13,718 nt of DNA, from contig CABUVB010000033.1 of the NCBI GenBank assembly GCA_902494815.1, forward strand, positions 1 to 13,718, read 5' to 3'. The position numbers and the translations under genes are program-made. Origin of the DNA: an uncultured Collinsella sp. Lineage in GTDB: Bacteria > Actinomycetota > Coriobacteriia > Coriobacteriales > Coriobacteriaceae. Shown piece by piece: positions 5,455 to 13,602 of this stretch. The notes under the pieces were generated by a model. It was not told where the DNA came from, made no database searches, and saw only the letters and a program-made list of their open reading frames with translations. Each line of letters opens with the position of its first letter. The stretch's first letter is position 1.

Positions 5455-7212
5455 CTACAGCTGCCAGGCAGCCGCTTCCTTTTGCAGCGCAACCATGCGG
5501 GCGAATTCTCCACCTGCCGCCTTGAGCTTCGCCGGAGTGCCCTGCTCGGCAACCACACCATCCTTGAGCACAACGATTTTGTCGGCATTTTCCACCGTAC
5601 GCATACGGTGGGCAATAACGATAACCGTCTTACCTGCAAGCAGACGGGAGAGCGCCTGCTGAACCACGGTCTCGTTCTCCACATCCAAGCTCGCCGTCGC
5701 CTCGTCCAACAGCACGATAGGCGCGTCTTTGAGCAGCGCACGGGCGATGGAAATGCGCTGGCGCTCTCCGCCGGACAGCTTGGAGCCGTTCTCGCCGATC
5801 ATGGTGTCATAGCCCTGCGGCATACGGCTCACAAACTCGTCGCAGTTGGCGGCACGCGCGGCAGCAAGCACTTCCTCATCGGTGGCATCGCGACGACCAA
5901 GACGGATGTTTCCCATCACCGTGTCGTCAAAGAGCAGCACGTCTTGGAACACAATGGCGTAGTCGCGCAGCAGCACCTCGGGATCCACGCTCGCAACATC
6001 CACGCCACCCACGGTGACTGTGCCTTCGGTGGCATCCCAAAAGCGTGCGGCCAGGCGGCTCACCGTAGACTTTCCGGAACCCGAAGGACCGACCAGCGCC
6101 GTAACTTCGCCTTCCTTGGCGGTAAAGCTCACATCGGTAAGAACTTTCTCGCCGGCGCGGCCGTCCTCGCCCGCACCATAGCCAAATGCCACATGATCGA
6201 ACACCACATCGTGGCCCACGGGCTCAAATTTCTCGCTGCCCCGCGCCACAGGCTCTTCCATGATGGAACGCATGCGCTTGGCAGACGACTCGGCGACAAA
6301 CAGCTCCGACACGAGCATAAGGGCCTGGTCAAAGGGCGCATAGATACGGCTCACCATAAGCAGGAAGGCAAACATCACCAAAAAGTCGACCTGCCCGGAG
6401 GCGACCATCGTGGCGCCCGTGACCAGCGTGGTGGCAATGCCCAGACGCAGAATGGAGAAGGCGGAGTTGACCAGAAGCCCGTTGACGAGCTCGCCCTTGG
6501 TGGTCTCGCGCTCCTCGGCATCGATCACGGCGTTGAGCCCCTCAAGATAATGGGCCTCCTGGTTGGTGGCGCGGATTTCGCGCACGCAGTCGAGCGTCTC
6601 CTGGATCGCCTCGGTGACCTTGACCTTCTCGGCGCGCACGCGGTCGAACACCGGGGTCATGGGGCCGCGCGTCAGATACAGCACGGCAAAGGCCACGGGA
6701 ATGCTCCAAAACGCCGCGACCGCCAGCTGCCAGCAAAAGAACAGCGACGACACGAACACGATGGCACTTGCGATGATGGCGCCCCAGAGTTCTCCCAGCA
6801 CATGGCTGTAGGCGTGCTCCATAGTCTGAACGTCACCCATGATGGTCTCGGTTAAATCGGCCAGGTCACGACGACCAAAAAACGACAGCGGCAGTTTGCG
6901 CAAGCGCTCGGCGATCTCCATACGCTGCTTGCCGCACTCCTCGTAAAAGATGCAGTAGGTGTAGTAATACTGTTGCCAGTTAGAGGCAAAGAGCAACACG
7001 AAAAAGACCAGGAGGCCGCCCACGATCGGCAAGGCATCCGGCAGGTCAGCCCCGCCGGCGAGATGCTCGACAAAGCCGGCCATAACCAGGAATAAAAAGC
7101 CCATGCCGGCCATGGTAATAAGATTGGTGAGCGCGGTCCAGAAGATACCGCGTTTTACGCCGGCGATGCCTTTATCGGATAGGAAATACTTCTTTTGGAA
7201 TGAGGCGAACAT
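5455..7212 (-). CDS. ABC transporter, fused permease and ATPase, second subunit
   Basis: A 585-residue half-transporter with a type IV (exporter-fold) membrane domain (about residues 20-310, six hydrophobic spans) followed by a nucleotide-binding domain. Walker A GPSGSGKS is at 375-382, the Q-loop Gln at 423, signature LSGGE at 479-483, Walker B IVLLDE ending at E504 and the switch His at 535; all are canonical. The D-loop reads SLDVENE. It is the partner of the gene immediately upstream: the two abut as TAAATG, with the ribosome binding site (GGAGGCGAGG) inside the previous gene, so they are co-translated and should form a heterodimer. The D-loop type and pairing resemble YbtPQ/IrtAB-like pairs, which are exporter-fold proteins involved in siderophore or metal-chelate import, but multidrug-type export is equally possible. 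Substrate unknown. Confidence 0.93.
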   Translation of the reverse strand: MFASFQKKYFLSDKGIAGVKRGIFWTALTNLITMAGMGFLFLVMAGFVEHLAGGADLPDALPIVGGLLVFFVLLFASNWQQYYYTYCIFYEECGKQRMEIAERLRKLPLSFFGRRDLADLTETIMGDVQTMEHAYSHVLGELWGAIIASAIVFVSSLFFCWQLAVAAFWSIPVAFAVLYLTRGPMTPVFDRVRAEKVKVTEAIQETLDCVREIRATNQEAHYLEGLNAVIDAEERETTKGELVNGLLVNSAFSILRLGIATTLVTGATMVASGQVDFLVMFAFLLMVSRIYAPFDQALMLVSELFVAESSAKRMRSIMEEPVARGSEKFEPVGHDVVFDHVAFGYGAGEDGRAGEKVLTDVSFTAKEGEVTALVGPSGSGKSTVSRLAARFWDATEGTVTVGGVDVASVDPEVLLRDYAIVFQDVLLFDDTVMGNIRLGRRDATDEEVLAAARAANCDEFVSRMPQGYDTMIGENGSKLSGGERQRISIARALLKDAPIVLLDEATASLDVENETVVQQALSRLLAGKTVIVIAHRMRTVENADKIVVLKDGVVAEQGTPAKLKAAGGEFARMVALQKEAAAWQL

Positions 7213-9039
7213 TTAGGCCTCGCCTCCCTTCGCGACGGCGGCATCCGCGGTCGTAGCAGTAATCTTCCAACTCGCGGCCTGCTCGTACTCGGCCCACATC
7301 TTGGCATACAGGCCATTTTGGGACAGCAGCTCGGCATGAGTACCCGACTCCTGCACGCTGCCCTGGTTGAGCACCACGATTTGGTCTGCGCCCACCACGG
7401 TCGAAAGCCGATGTGCAATCATAATGACCGTGCGACCCGCCGCCAGCTTGCTAAAGGCGCGCTGGATGAGCGCCTCGTTCTCGGGGTCGGCAAACGCCGT
7501 GGCCTCATCGAGCACCACGATAGGCGCGTCTTTAAGGATCGCGCGGGCGAGTGCCACGCGCTGGACCTCGCCGCCCGAAAGATATGCTCCGCCGGCGCCG
7601 AGCATGGTGTTGATGCCCTGTGGGAGCTTGGCCACAATGTCGTCGCACTGAGCTGCGGAGAGGGCCGCACGTACTTCGTCATCAGTGGCCGTGGGCTTGG
7701 AGGCGCGCACGTTATCGGCAAGTGTTTGCCGGAACAGCTGGTTGGTCTGGAACACGAAGGCGACCTGGTCCATAAGCTCGTGTGGATCCATATCGCGAAC
7801 GTCCACACCGCCTACGAGCACTCGACCCGAGGAAACATCCCAAAAACGCGGTATCAGGCTTGCGCAGGTTGACTTACCGCCGCCCGAAGGACCCACCAGG
7901 GCGAGGGTGCTCCCCGCGGAAACGCTAAAACTCACATGGTTGACGGCAGGCGCCTCGGCGCCTTCGTAGGTAAAGCTCACATCCTCAAATCGCACGTCGT
8001 TGCCGGCAGGGTGCTTGGGTTGGGCGGGCACGGAGAGCTGCTGGGAATCCATAACGCTTCGGATGCGAGCCAGCGAATCGGCACTCATCTGAGAGGCCTC
8101 GCCCACAAACATGAGCTTGGTCATGGCCGTCGGTACCACGGCCGAAAATATCGCGTAAAACGTGAAGTTTGCCATAAAATGCGCGAAGTCCGTCTCGCCC
8201 GGCGCCAACAGCAACGCCACGGGCAGTAGGAACGCTACAAGACCATTGAGCGCGGTAAGGTTGAGTACCTGCGGGCCTCGGCAGAACGTGCCCGAATAGT
8301 TTTGTGCCATATCGGCGTATTCGGCAATCGCATCGTGGAAGGCCTTAAAGGAGTAGACCGTCTGCTGAAACACCTTGACCACGGGAATACCGCGTACGTA
8401 TTCGGTGCCGGTCTTGTTCATCTTGACCAGCGCTCCCATGTAGGCCTTCATAAACTCGGCGCCCTTGCCGCCCATCATGGTGGCCATGGCGCCAAACGAA
8501 ACGACGACCGAGATAAGGCATGCAGCCCCCAGACGCCAATCGAGTGCGAAAAGCAGCACGAGCAGGCCGGCGACCATGGCGGTGGCGCCGGCGATATCGG
8601 GCAGCATGTGCGCGAGCAGGGTCTCGGTGGAGGCGGCACATCCGTCTACAATACGGCGCAGCTCACCGGTGGCGTGCGTGTCAAAGTAGCCAAGCGGCAG
8701 CTTGAGCAGGTGCTCGCTCGCAGTCTTGCGGATATTGGACGCGCAGCGAAACGCAGACAGGTGCGTGCACATGAGGCCTGCGAAATACACTACGATGCTT
8801 GCCAGGGCAAAACCAACGGCCCACCAGCCATACATCGCGATATCGGTGGCTTCGCTCCAGTTAGGCGCCACAGCGATCAGGTCTCGCGCGACAAACCAGA
8901 TGCACACGTACGGGCCAAAGCCCAGCAGCTGCGAGAGCGCCGAGAGCGCCATGCCCAAATACGTTAGGAATTTACGGTCGCCGGCATATGCAAGTAGCTC
9001 GCCGATACCGCCGCCTTCCCTTTTTGATCCCTTTGCCAT
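7213..9039 (-). CDS. ABC transporter, fused permease and ATPase, first subunit
   Basis: A 608-residue half-transporter and first gene of the two-gene operon. The membrane domain (about residues 22-315) is followed by an NBD with Walker A GPSGGGKST (383-391), Q431, signature LSGGE (487-491), Walker B VVLDE (D511, E512) and H543. Both NBDs of the pair therefore look catalytically competent, unlike heterodimeric exporters with one degenerate site. The D-loop region reads ATAFADPENE rather than ATSALD, a variant I associate with the YbtPQ/IrtA-like group. The start is supported by AAAGGAA 5 bases before the ATG. The C-terminal 20 residues are an Ala/Thr-rich tail. The divergent AraC-family gene 120 bp upstream is the likely regulator. 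Confidence 0.93.
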   Translation of the reverse strand: MAKGSKREGGGIGELLAYAGDRKFLTYLGMALSALSQLLGFGPYVCIWFVARDLIAVAPNWSEATDIAMYGWWAVGFALASIVVYFAGLMCTHLSAFRCASNIRKTASEHLLKLPLGYFDTHATGELRRIVDGCAASTETLLAHMLPDIAGATAMVAGLLVLLFALDWRLGAACLISVVVSFGAMATMMGGKGAEFMKAYMGALVKMNKTGTEYVRGIPVVKVFQQTVYSFKAFHDAIAEYADMAQNYSGTFCRGPQVLNLTALNGLVAFLLPVALLLAPGETDFAHFMANFTFYAIFSAVVPTAMTKLMFVGEASQMSADSLARIRSVMDSQQLSVPAQPKHPAGNDVRFEDVSFTYEGAEAPAVNHVSFSVSAGSTLALVGPSGGGKSTCASLIPRFWDVSSGRVLVGGVDVRDMDPHELMDQVAFVFQTNQLFRQTLADNVRASKPTATDDEVRAALSAAQCDDIVAKLPQGINTMLGAGGAYLSGGEVQRVALARAILKDAPIVVLDEATAFADPENEALIQRAFSKLAAGRTVIMIAHRLSTVVGADQIVVLNQGSVQESGTHAELLSQNGLYAKMWAEYEQAASWKITATTADAAVAKGGEA

Positions 9040-9058
9040 GAGATTCCTTTCTAACGGC

Positions 9059-9087
9059 TTGAGAGTTAACCGTAATCAACTTATCAT
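9059..9087 (+). promoter_or_regulatory. Promoter of the AraC-family gene
   Basis: TTGAGA (9059-9064), a 17-bp spacer and TATCAT (9082-9087): each hexamer matches consensus at 5 of 6 positions. The start of transcription near 9094 leaves a leader of about 65 nt before the ATG at 9160. The matching minus-strand promoter for the ABC operon must lie in the same 120 bp, but I could not pick it confidently. Confidence 0.65.
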
Positions 9088-9092
9088 TGATA
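9082..9092. promoter_or_regulatory. Palindrome overlapping the araC-type -10
   Basis: TATCA-T-TGATA, perfect 5-bp arms, lies exactly on the -10 of the regulator gene and between it and the ABC operon. It is positioned for autoregulation or joint control. AraC proteins often bind direct repeats, so a different regulator cannot be excluded. Confidence 0.35.
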
Positions 9093-9159
9093 TGTTAGCC
9101 AAGGCACACAATCGAGCCAGGCGTGGATGTTTCTGCAAAGGAAGGGGACGCTTTCGAAA

Positions 9160-10158
9160 ATGCATCGGGCCGCGACCAACATAACCGAGCTCTACGCACC
9201 GCAGTTTGAGCAGTTTGGCCTGGAGCTTTCCGGCAAGGGCGCCGTCTTTACCGGCGAGGTAGCAAACGATCGGGCGCACGGACGCGCATGGATCATGCCC
9301 CTTTCCCCCACCTGCATCGCCATAGAGCATTTCATTACCCCGACGCACGATATGTACCTGACCGAATACACACCTGAGCCGTACGCCTGCGTGAGCGAGG
9401 TCAGCGCGCCCACACTTACATGCATGCCCGAGGCTGGCATAACGCCTGCGAACCTGACACTCTTGCATGGACCTTGGCCAAACAATGCCGTTTGCAGCTT
9501 TATCCAAGATAACTGTGGCGAGGAATTAAGCCCACTGTTTGCAGGGCAACTCTACCACTCGCGCTCGGTGCTCTTTTTGCCTGGATATTTTGACGAACTG
9601 GAGCACCGCTATCCCACCGAGTTCGCGGGAATCTTTGAGGCGTTTGCCGAGCCATGGCACGAGGAAGCGACGTCTGCCATCTGCCACACGCTGCGCCGGA
9701 TTAACGAGAACCGCGCCCGCACCGTAGGCGGGCACGTCTATATGCAAGGCATCGTGGAGACCATGGTCGCCGAGCTCGCCTGTTCGCATGCGGCCCATAG
9801 ACAGGCGCAACGGGCGACAGGCACGCACGCCAGCGTGACTATAGCCAAGGAAGCGTCTGCCCTTGTAGAGCGCTCGCTCGACAAGGGCAGACATGTGAGC
9901 ATCCAGGAGGTGGCCGAGAGACTCTTCACGTGCCGATCCAAACTGTGCGCCACCTTTAAGGCCCAAACCGGCGAGTCCCTGGGTGCCTACATACGAAGGC
10001 GCCGCATGGAGCGGGCGCAGGAGCTTTTGGCAGATAGCTCGCTTACGATAGCACAGGTGGCAGAGCGGCTCGACTACCCTCAGCAGGCCGCCTTCGCCCA
10101 AGCCTTCAAACAATACACCGGCACCACCCCCACCGCTTGGCGTTCCCAGCACCAGTAA
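9160..10158 (+). CDS. AraC-family transcriptional regulator
   Basis: A DNA-binding regulator of 332 residues from this start. The C-terminal 100 residues hold the two helix-turn-helix units of the AraC/XylS domain: the first around VSIQEVAERLFTCRSKLCATF, the second around LTIAQVAERLDYPQQAAFAQAF, ending in the family's F-x-QYTGTTPTAWR signature. The N-terminal 220 residues are a presumed ligand-sensing domain without a recognisable motif. An earlier ATG at 9127 would add 11 residues. I prefer 9160 because AAAGGAAGGGG (9137-9147) precedes it, though the 12-base spacing is long, whereas 9127 has no clear ribosome binding site. It is divergent from the ABC operon, the usual arrangement for a dedicated activator, so it probably controls that operon in response to its substrate. 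Confidence 0.9.
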   Translation: MHRAATNITELYAPQFEQFGLELSGKGAVFTGEVANDRAHGRAWIMPLSPTCIAIEHFITPTHDMYLTEYTPEPYACVSEVSAPTLTCMPEAGITPANLTLLHGPWPNNAVCSFIQDNCGEELSPLFAGQLYHSRSVLFLPGYFDELEHRYPTEFAGIFEAFAEPWHEEATSAICHTLRRINENRARTVGGHVYMQGIVETMVAELACSHAAHRQAQRATGTHASVTIAKEASALVERSLDKGRHVSIQEVAERLFTCRSKLCATFKAQTGESLGAYIRRRRMERAQELLADSSLTIAQVAERLDYPQQAAFAQAFKQYTGTTPTAWRSQHQ

Positions 10159-10195
10159 AGAGCCAGCACAGGGACAGCCCATTTACCATATCCAC

Positions 10196-10223
10196 AAAAA
10201 TGAGGGCGCCAACGGCGCCCTCA
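10196..10223 (-). terminator. Rho-independent terminator of the gat operon
   Basis: TGAGGGCGCC (10201-10210) pairs with GGCGCCCTCA (10214-10223), a 10-bp perfect stem with an AAC loop. On the minus strand it is followed by TTTTT (10196-10200). It also lies 40 bp after the stop of the AraC-family gene and may stop that transcript less efficiently, since no U-run follows on the plus strand. Confidence 0.85.
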
Positions 10224-10272
10224 TCACCAAATTCCATTCAGCCCCACCTGACCCGAACGGCCGAGTCGTCAC

Positions 10273-10408
10273 GGAACCGAGGGGCCGGGCGCAGGGCCTT
10301 GCCTCTCAATGAGTTCCGCACGAACAGGAGGCGCCAGTGGCGCCTCCGTCGTGAGTCAGGACTGTCCGAAATTGAGAGGCAAGGCCCTGCGCCCGGCCCC
10401 TCGGTTCC
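10273..10408. repeat. Perfect 38-bp inverted repeat with nested hairpin
   Basis: 10273-10310 is the exact reverse complement of 10371-10408: 38 bp with no mismatch, GC-rich. The 60-nt centre itself contains a 9-bp hairpin GGAGGCGCC-AGT-GGCGCCTCC (10327-10347) and an outer CACGA/TCGTG pair (10319-10323, 10349-10353). The whole 136 nt can fold as one rod on either strand. It starts 3 bp beyond the gatB stop codon and lies before the U-tract terminator. No coding capacity is visible. Perfect arms imply recent origin, gene conversion or selection on the structure. Confidence 0.9.
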
Positions 10409-10411
10409 CGC

Positions 10412-12088
10412 TTACGAGAGCGACGTTCTCAGCAACTCGTTGAAGAGCTTCGGGTTGCCCTTGCCGCGGCTCGCCTTCATGCACTGTCCCACCAAAAAGC
10501 CGATGACCTTCTGGTTGCCGTCACGATACTGCTGCGCCTGCTCGGCACAGTTTGCCAGCACCTCGTCCACGATCGGCTGCAGCGCGCCGGCATCGCTCAC
10601 CTGGCGCATGCCGCGCTCGTCGACGATCTTATTGGGATCGTCACCGGTCTGGGCCATGGCCTCAAAAACCTCGTGCGCTTGGTTGGAGCTGATGGCATCG
10701 GTCGCCAGCAGCTTAGCGAGTGCCGCCACCTGAGCCGGCGCGATGCCGGACTCGGCCAGCGACGCGCCTGCGCTTTTAAGATAGGCGATCATCTCGTTGA
10801 CCAGCAGGTTTGCGACCGTCTGAGCCTCCTTGCCGGCCATACCGGCAGCGGCAGCCTCAAAGAAGTCGGCAAACTCGGGGTCGCCGGCAATCTGCTCGGC
10901 GTCGGCCGTCTTAATGCCAAAGTCAGCCTCAAAACGGACGCGCCTGGCATCGGGCAGCTCGGGAATCTCGCCACGGCAGCGGTCGATGAACTCATCGTCC
11001 AGATCGAACGGCGCCAGATCGGGATCGGGGAACAGGCGATAGTCGTCGGCCGTCTCCTTGACGCGCATGACCACGGTGCGCTTGCGGCTGGGCTCCCAGT
11101 GGCGGGTCTCCTGATAGATGATGCCGCCCTCCTCGAGCACCTCGGCCTGGCGGCAAATCTCGTAGGCAAGGCCGTCATGCAGGCTCTTAAACGAGTTGAG
11201 GTTCTTGAGCTCGGTCTTGGTGCCCAGCTTGGTCTCGCCGCGGCGGCGCAGCGACACGTTGCCGTCGCAGCGCATGGAACCCTTCTCCATGGAGCAGTCC
11301 GAAATGCCCAGCGTCACAAAGATGCGACGGAGTTTCTCCATAAACAGGCGAGCCTCCTCGGGCGTGCGCAGGTCGGGCTCGGTGACGAGCTCGATGAGCG
11401 GCGTGCCGCAGCGGTTGTAGTCGACGAGCGACTCGGCCGCGGCGGTAATGCGACCCTCGGCGCCGCCCACGTGCACCATCTTGGCGGCATCTTCCTCCAT
11501 GTGGATACGCAGGATGCGGATGGGCACGGTGTAGGAACCGTCCTCGCGACGCTCGGGCATCTGCAGGTTGGACGCATCGTAGCTGGCCAGGTGACCGGCG
11601 CGCTGGTTACCCTCGCGCATGGTCGAGGACATGGACGTGGACAGGCCCTCGGCGTTGGCCGAGGCGCTCGCCAGGCTCTGGGCCTCGGCCTCGCCAAACG
11701 CGCAGTCGGGGCGCTCGGCGGCACCGCGACCGGTCACGTCCAGGTCCAGGTGACCGTACATGGCAAAGGCGACCGGACCCTGCGTGGTCTGGAAGTTCTT
11801 GGCCATATCGGGATAGAAGTAGTGCTTGCGGTAGAACATCGAGTGGCGCTGGATCTCGCAGTTGGTGGCGAGACCTGCCTTGACGATGCTCTCGATGGCG
11901 CGCTTGTTGGGCACCGGCAGGGCGCCGGGCAGGCCCAGGCACACCGGGCACACGTTGGCGTTGGGCTCGTCATCGTGGCTGAGCTTGCAGTTGCAGAACA
12001 TCTTGGTATCGAGTGCGGTGAGCTCGGTATGGATCTCCAGGCCGATCACGGCTTCCCAATCCTGTAGGACCTCGGAAAGCTCCTTCAT
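10412..12088 (-). CDS. gatB: Asp-tRNA(Asn)/Glu-tRNA(Gln) amidotransferase subunit B
   Basis: GatB binds misacylated Glu-tRNA(Gln) or Asp-tRNA(Asn) and performs the kinase and transamidation steps using ammonia channelled from GatA. Family landmarks are clear: WEAVIGLEIHTEL at the start, a zinc-type Cys set (C32, C34, C47, C50) in FCNC...CPVCLGLPG, DYNRCGTPLIELVTEPDL (223-240), GSMRCDGNVSLR (270-281), ELKNLNSFKS (293-302), YRLFPDPDL (350-358), and a C-terminal YqeY-like tail with GNQKVIGFLVGQCMKA. At 558 residues it is longer than the usual 475-500. The extra sequence lies at about 119-187, where most GatBs have only a short beta-turn. The start overlaps the gatA stop (TAATG), showing translational coupling. 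Confidence 0.97.
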   Translation of the reverse strand: MKELSEVLQDWEAVIGLEIHTELTALDTKMFCNCKLSHDDEPNANVCPVCLGLPGALPVPNKRAIESIVKAGLATNCEIQRHSMFYRKHYFYPDMAKNFQTTQGPVAFAMYGHLDLDVTGRGAAERPDCAFGEAEAQSLASASANAEGLSTSMSSTMREGNQRAGHLASYDASNLQMPERREDGSYTVPIRILRIHMEEDAAKMVHVGGAEGRITAAAESLVDYNRCGTPLIELVTEPDLRTPEEARLFMEKLRRIFVTLGISDCSMEKGSMRCDGNVSLRRRGETKLGTKTELKNLNSFKSLHDGLAYEICRQAEVLEEGGIIYQETRHWEPSRKRTVVMRVKETADDYRLFPDPDLAPFDLDDEFIDRCRGEIPELPDARRVRFEADFGIKTADAEQIAGDPEFADFFEAAAAGMAGKEAQTVANLLVNEMIAYLKSAGASLAESGIAPAQVAALAKLLATDAISSNQAHEVFEAMAQTGDDPNKIVDERGMRQVSDAGALQPIVDEVLANCAEQAQQYRDGNQKVIGFLVGQCMKASRGKGNPKLFNELLRTSLS

Positions 12089-13602
12089 TACAGCTCGCCT
12101 CCCTTCCCGGCAAAATCGGGCGCGACGGAAAGCGCGGGCGCACCCGTGGCGGCATCGGCAAAGCCGCGCTCCAGGGCGCGGGCAAACGTGAGCAGCTGAC
12201 GATCCTTAAACGCCGGACCCACCAGCTGGGCAGAAACGGGCAGCTGAGTATCCTCGCCCAGGCCCAGCGGCACCGAGATGCCACCGTTGCCGCAAATGTT
12301 GAGCGAAATGGTGTACAGATCGGAGAGGTACATCTGCGTGGGGTCGCTGATCTCGCCAAACTTAAAGGCCGTACGCGGCGAGGCGGGCATGAGGATGGTG
12401 TCCACCTTGGCATACGCGGCATCGTAGTCCTGCGTGATAAGCGTGCGGGCCTTTTGCGCAGCGTAGTAGTACTTGTCGTACACGCCCGAGCTCAGCAGGT
12501 AGGCGCCGAGCATCTGACGGCGCTTGGCCTCGGCGCCAAAGCCGTGGGCGCGCGAAAGCGAGCTCTGGTCGGACAGGTTGGCGCAGCCCTCCTCTTGATA
12601 GCCGTAGCGAATGCCGTCGAAACGTGCCAGGTTGGAGAACGCCTCGGCCGGGCCGATGACGTAGTATGCGGCGATGGCGGCGTCCAGGTGCGGCAGGTCG
12701 ACCTCGACCAGCTCGGCGCCCTGGTTCTGCAGCTCCTGGGCGGCGCGCTGAACAGCGGCCTTGACCTCGGGCGTCAGACCCTCGGCCTCCATAAACGCGG
12801 GGATGATGCCCACGCGCTTGCCCTCGATGCTGTCGTTGAGATGCTCGGTAAAGTCGACGGCGCAATCCTGGCTGGTGCAGTCATACGGATCGTGGCCCGC
12901 GCCGGTAAGCGCGTTCATGGCCAGCGCGACATCCTCGACCGTGCGGCCAAAGGGGCCCACCTGGTCGAGCGACGAGCCAAAGGCAACCACGCCGTAACGG
13001 CTCACGGCGCCATACGTGGGCTTAAAGCCCACCACGCCGCACAGCGACGCCGGCTGACGGATGGAGCCGCCGGTGTCCGAACCCAGCGAGAGCGCAACCT
13101 CGCCCGCGGCGACGGCGGCAGCGGAGCCGCCCGAGGAGCCGCCAGGCACGCGCTCGGTATCCCAGGGGTTGTTGGTGCGGTGGAACGCCGAGCTCTCGGT
13201 GGAGCTGCCAAAGGCAAACTCGTCCATGTTGGCCTTGCCCATGGGCAGGCAGCCGGCATCGAGCATCCGCTGGACGCAGGTAGCGGTGTAGACGCTCTGG
13301 TAGTTCTCGAGCATGCGGGAAGCGCAGGTGGTGCGCGTGCCCACGAGGTTCATGTTGTCCTTGATGGCCAGCGGCACGCCCGCGAGCGGGGGCAGCGGCT
13401 TGCCTGCAGCACGGTCGGCATCCACGCGCGCAGCGGCATCGAGCGCAAGCTCGGGCGCCACCTGCAGGAATGCCTGGACCCCGCCCTCGCGCGCCTCGAT
13501 GGCGGCAAGGGAGGCCTGAGCCACCTCGGTAGCGGTAAAGTCGCCGGCGGCAACGCCCGCGGCGATCTGGGCGGCGGTAAGGGAATCGAAGCTCTGCGCC
13601 AT
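12088..13602 (-). CDS. gatA: Asp-tRNA(Asn)/Glu-tRNA(Gln) amidotransferase subunit A
   Basis: The 504-residue glutaminase subunit, an amidase-signature enzyme that releases ammonia from glutamine for GatB. The Ser-cisSer-Lys triad is intact: K81 in PLAIKDNMN, S156 in PGGSSGGSAAAV and nucleophile S180 in SDTGGSIRQPA. These positions fall within two residues of those known for S. aureus GatA (K79, S154, S178). Length is normal. Its ATG overlaps the gatC stop by one base and its TAA overlaps the gatB ATG by one base, so gatC, gatA and gatB form a tightly coupled operon reading leftwards. The operon promoter lies beyond the right edge. A purine-rich GGGAGAGGGGGAGAG before the ATG provides the ribosome binding site. 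Confidence 0.98.
   Translation of the reverse strand: MAQSFDSLTAAQIAAGVAAGDFTATEVAQASLAAIEAREGGVQAFLQVAPELALDAAARVDADRAAGKPLPPLAGVPLAIKDNMNLVGTRTTCASRMLENYQSVYTATCVQRMLDAGCLPMGKANMDEFAFGSSTESSAFHRTNNPWDTERVPGGSSGGSAAAVAAGEVALSLGSDTGGSIRQPASLCGVVGFKPTYGAVSRYGVVAFGSSLDQVGPFGRTVEDVALAMNALTGAGHDPYDCTSQDCAVDFTEHLNDSIEGKRVGIIPAFMEAEGLTPEVKAAVQRAAQELQNQGAELVEVDLPHLDAAIAAYYVIGPAEAFSNLARFDGIRYGYQEEGCANLSDQSSLSRAHGFGAEAKRRQMLGAYLLSSGVYDKYYYAAQKARTLITQDYDAAYAKVDTILMPASPRTAFKFGEISDPTQMYLSDLYTISLNICGNGGISVPLGLGEDTQLPVSAQLVGPAFKDRQLLTFARALERGFADAATGAPALSVAPDFAGKGGEL

Noticed and set aside
5164..5662. Small open frames on both strands inside the large inverted repeat
   Set aside because: Their similarity to one another is explained by the palindromic DNA; there is no ribosome binding site and no family match.
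4755..5741. 328-codon minus frame that contains the DUF6110-like protein at its end
   Set aside because: The upstream part runs through the inverted repeat and out of frame through the ABC gene. The real start is the ATG at 4998-5000 with a ribosome binding site.
5482..6855. 457-codon plus-strand frame opposite the ABC subunit
   Set aside because: Composition is His/Arg/Gly-rich as expected of antisense reading; the opposite strand has complete ABC motifs.
9127..9159. Upstream ATG of the AraC-family gene
   Set aside because: It has no ribosome binding site; the ATG at 9160 follows a purine-rich AAAGGAAGGGG. The choice is not certain.
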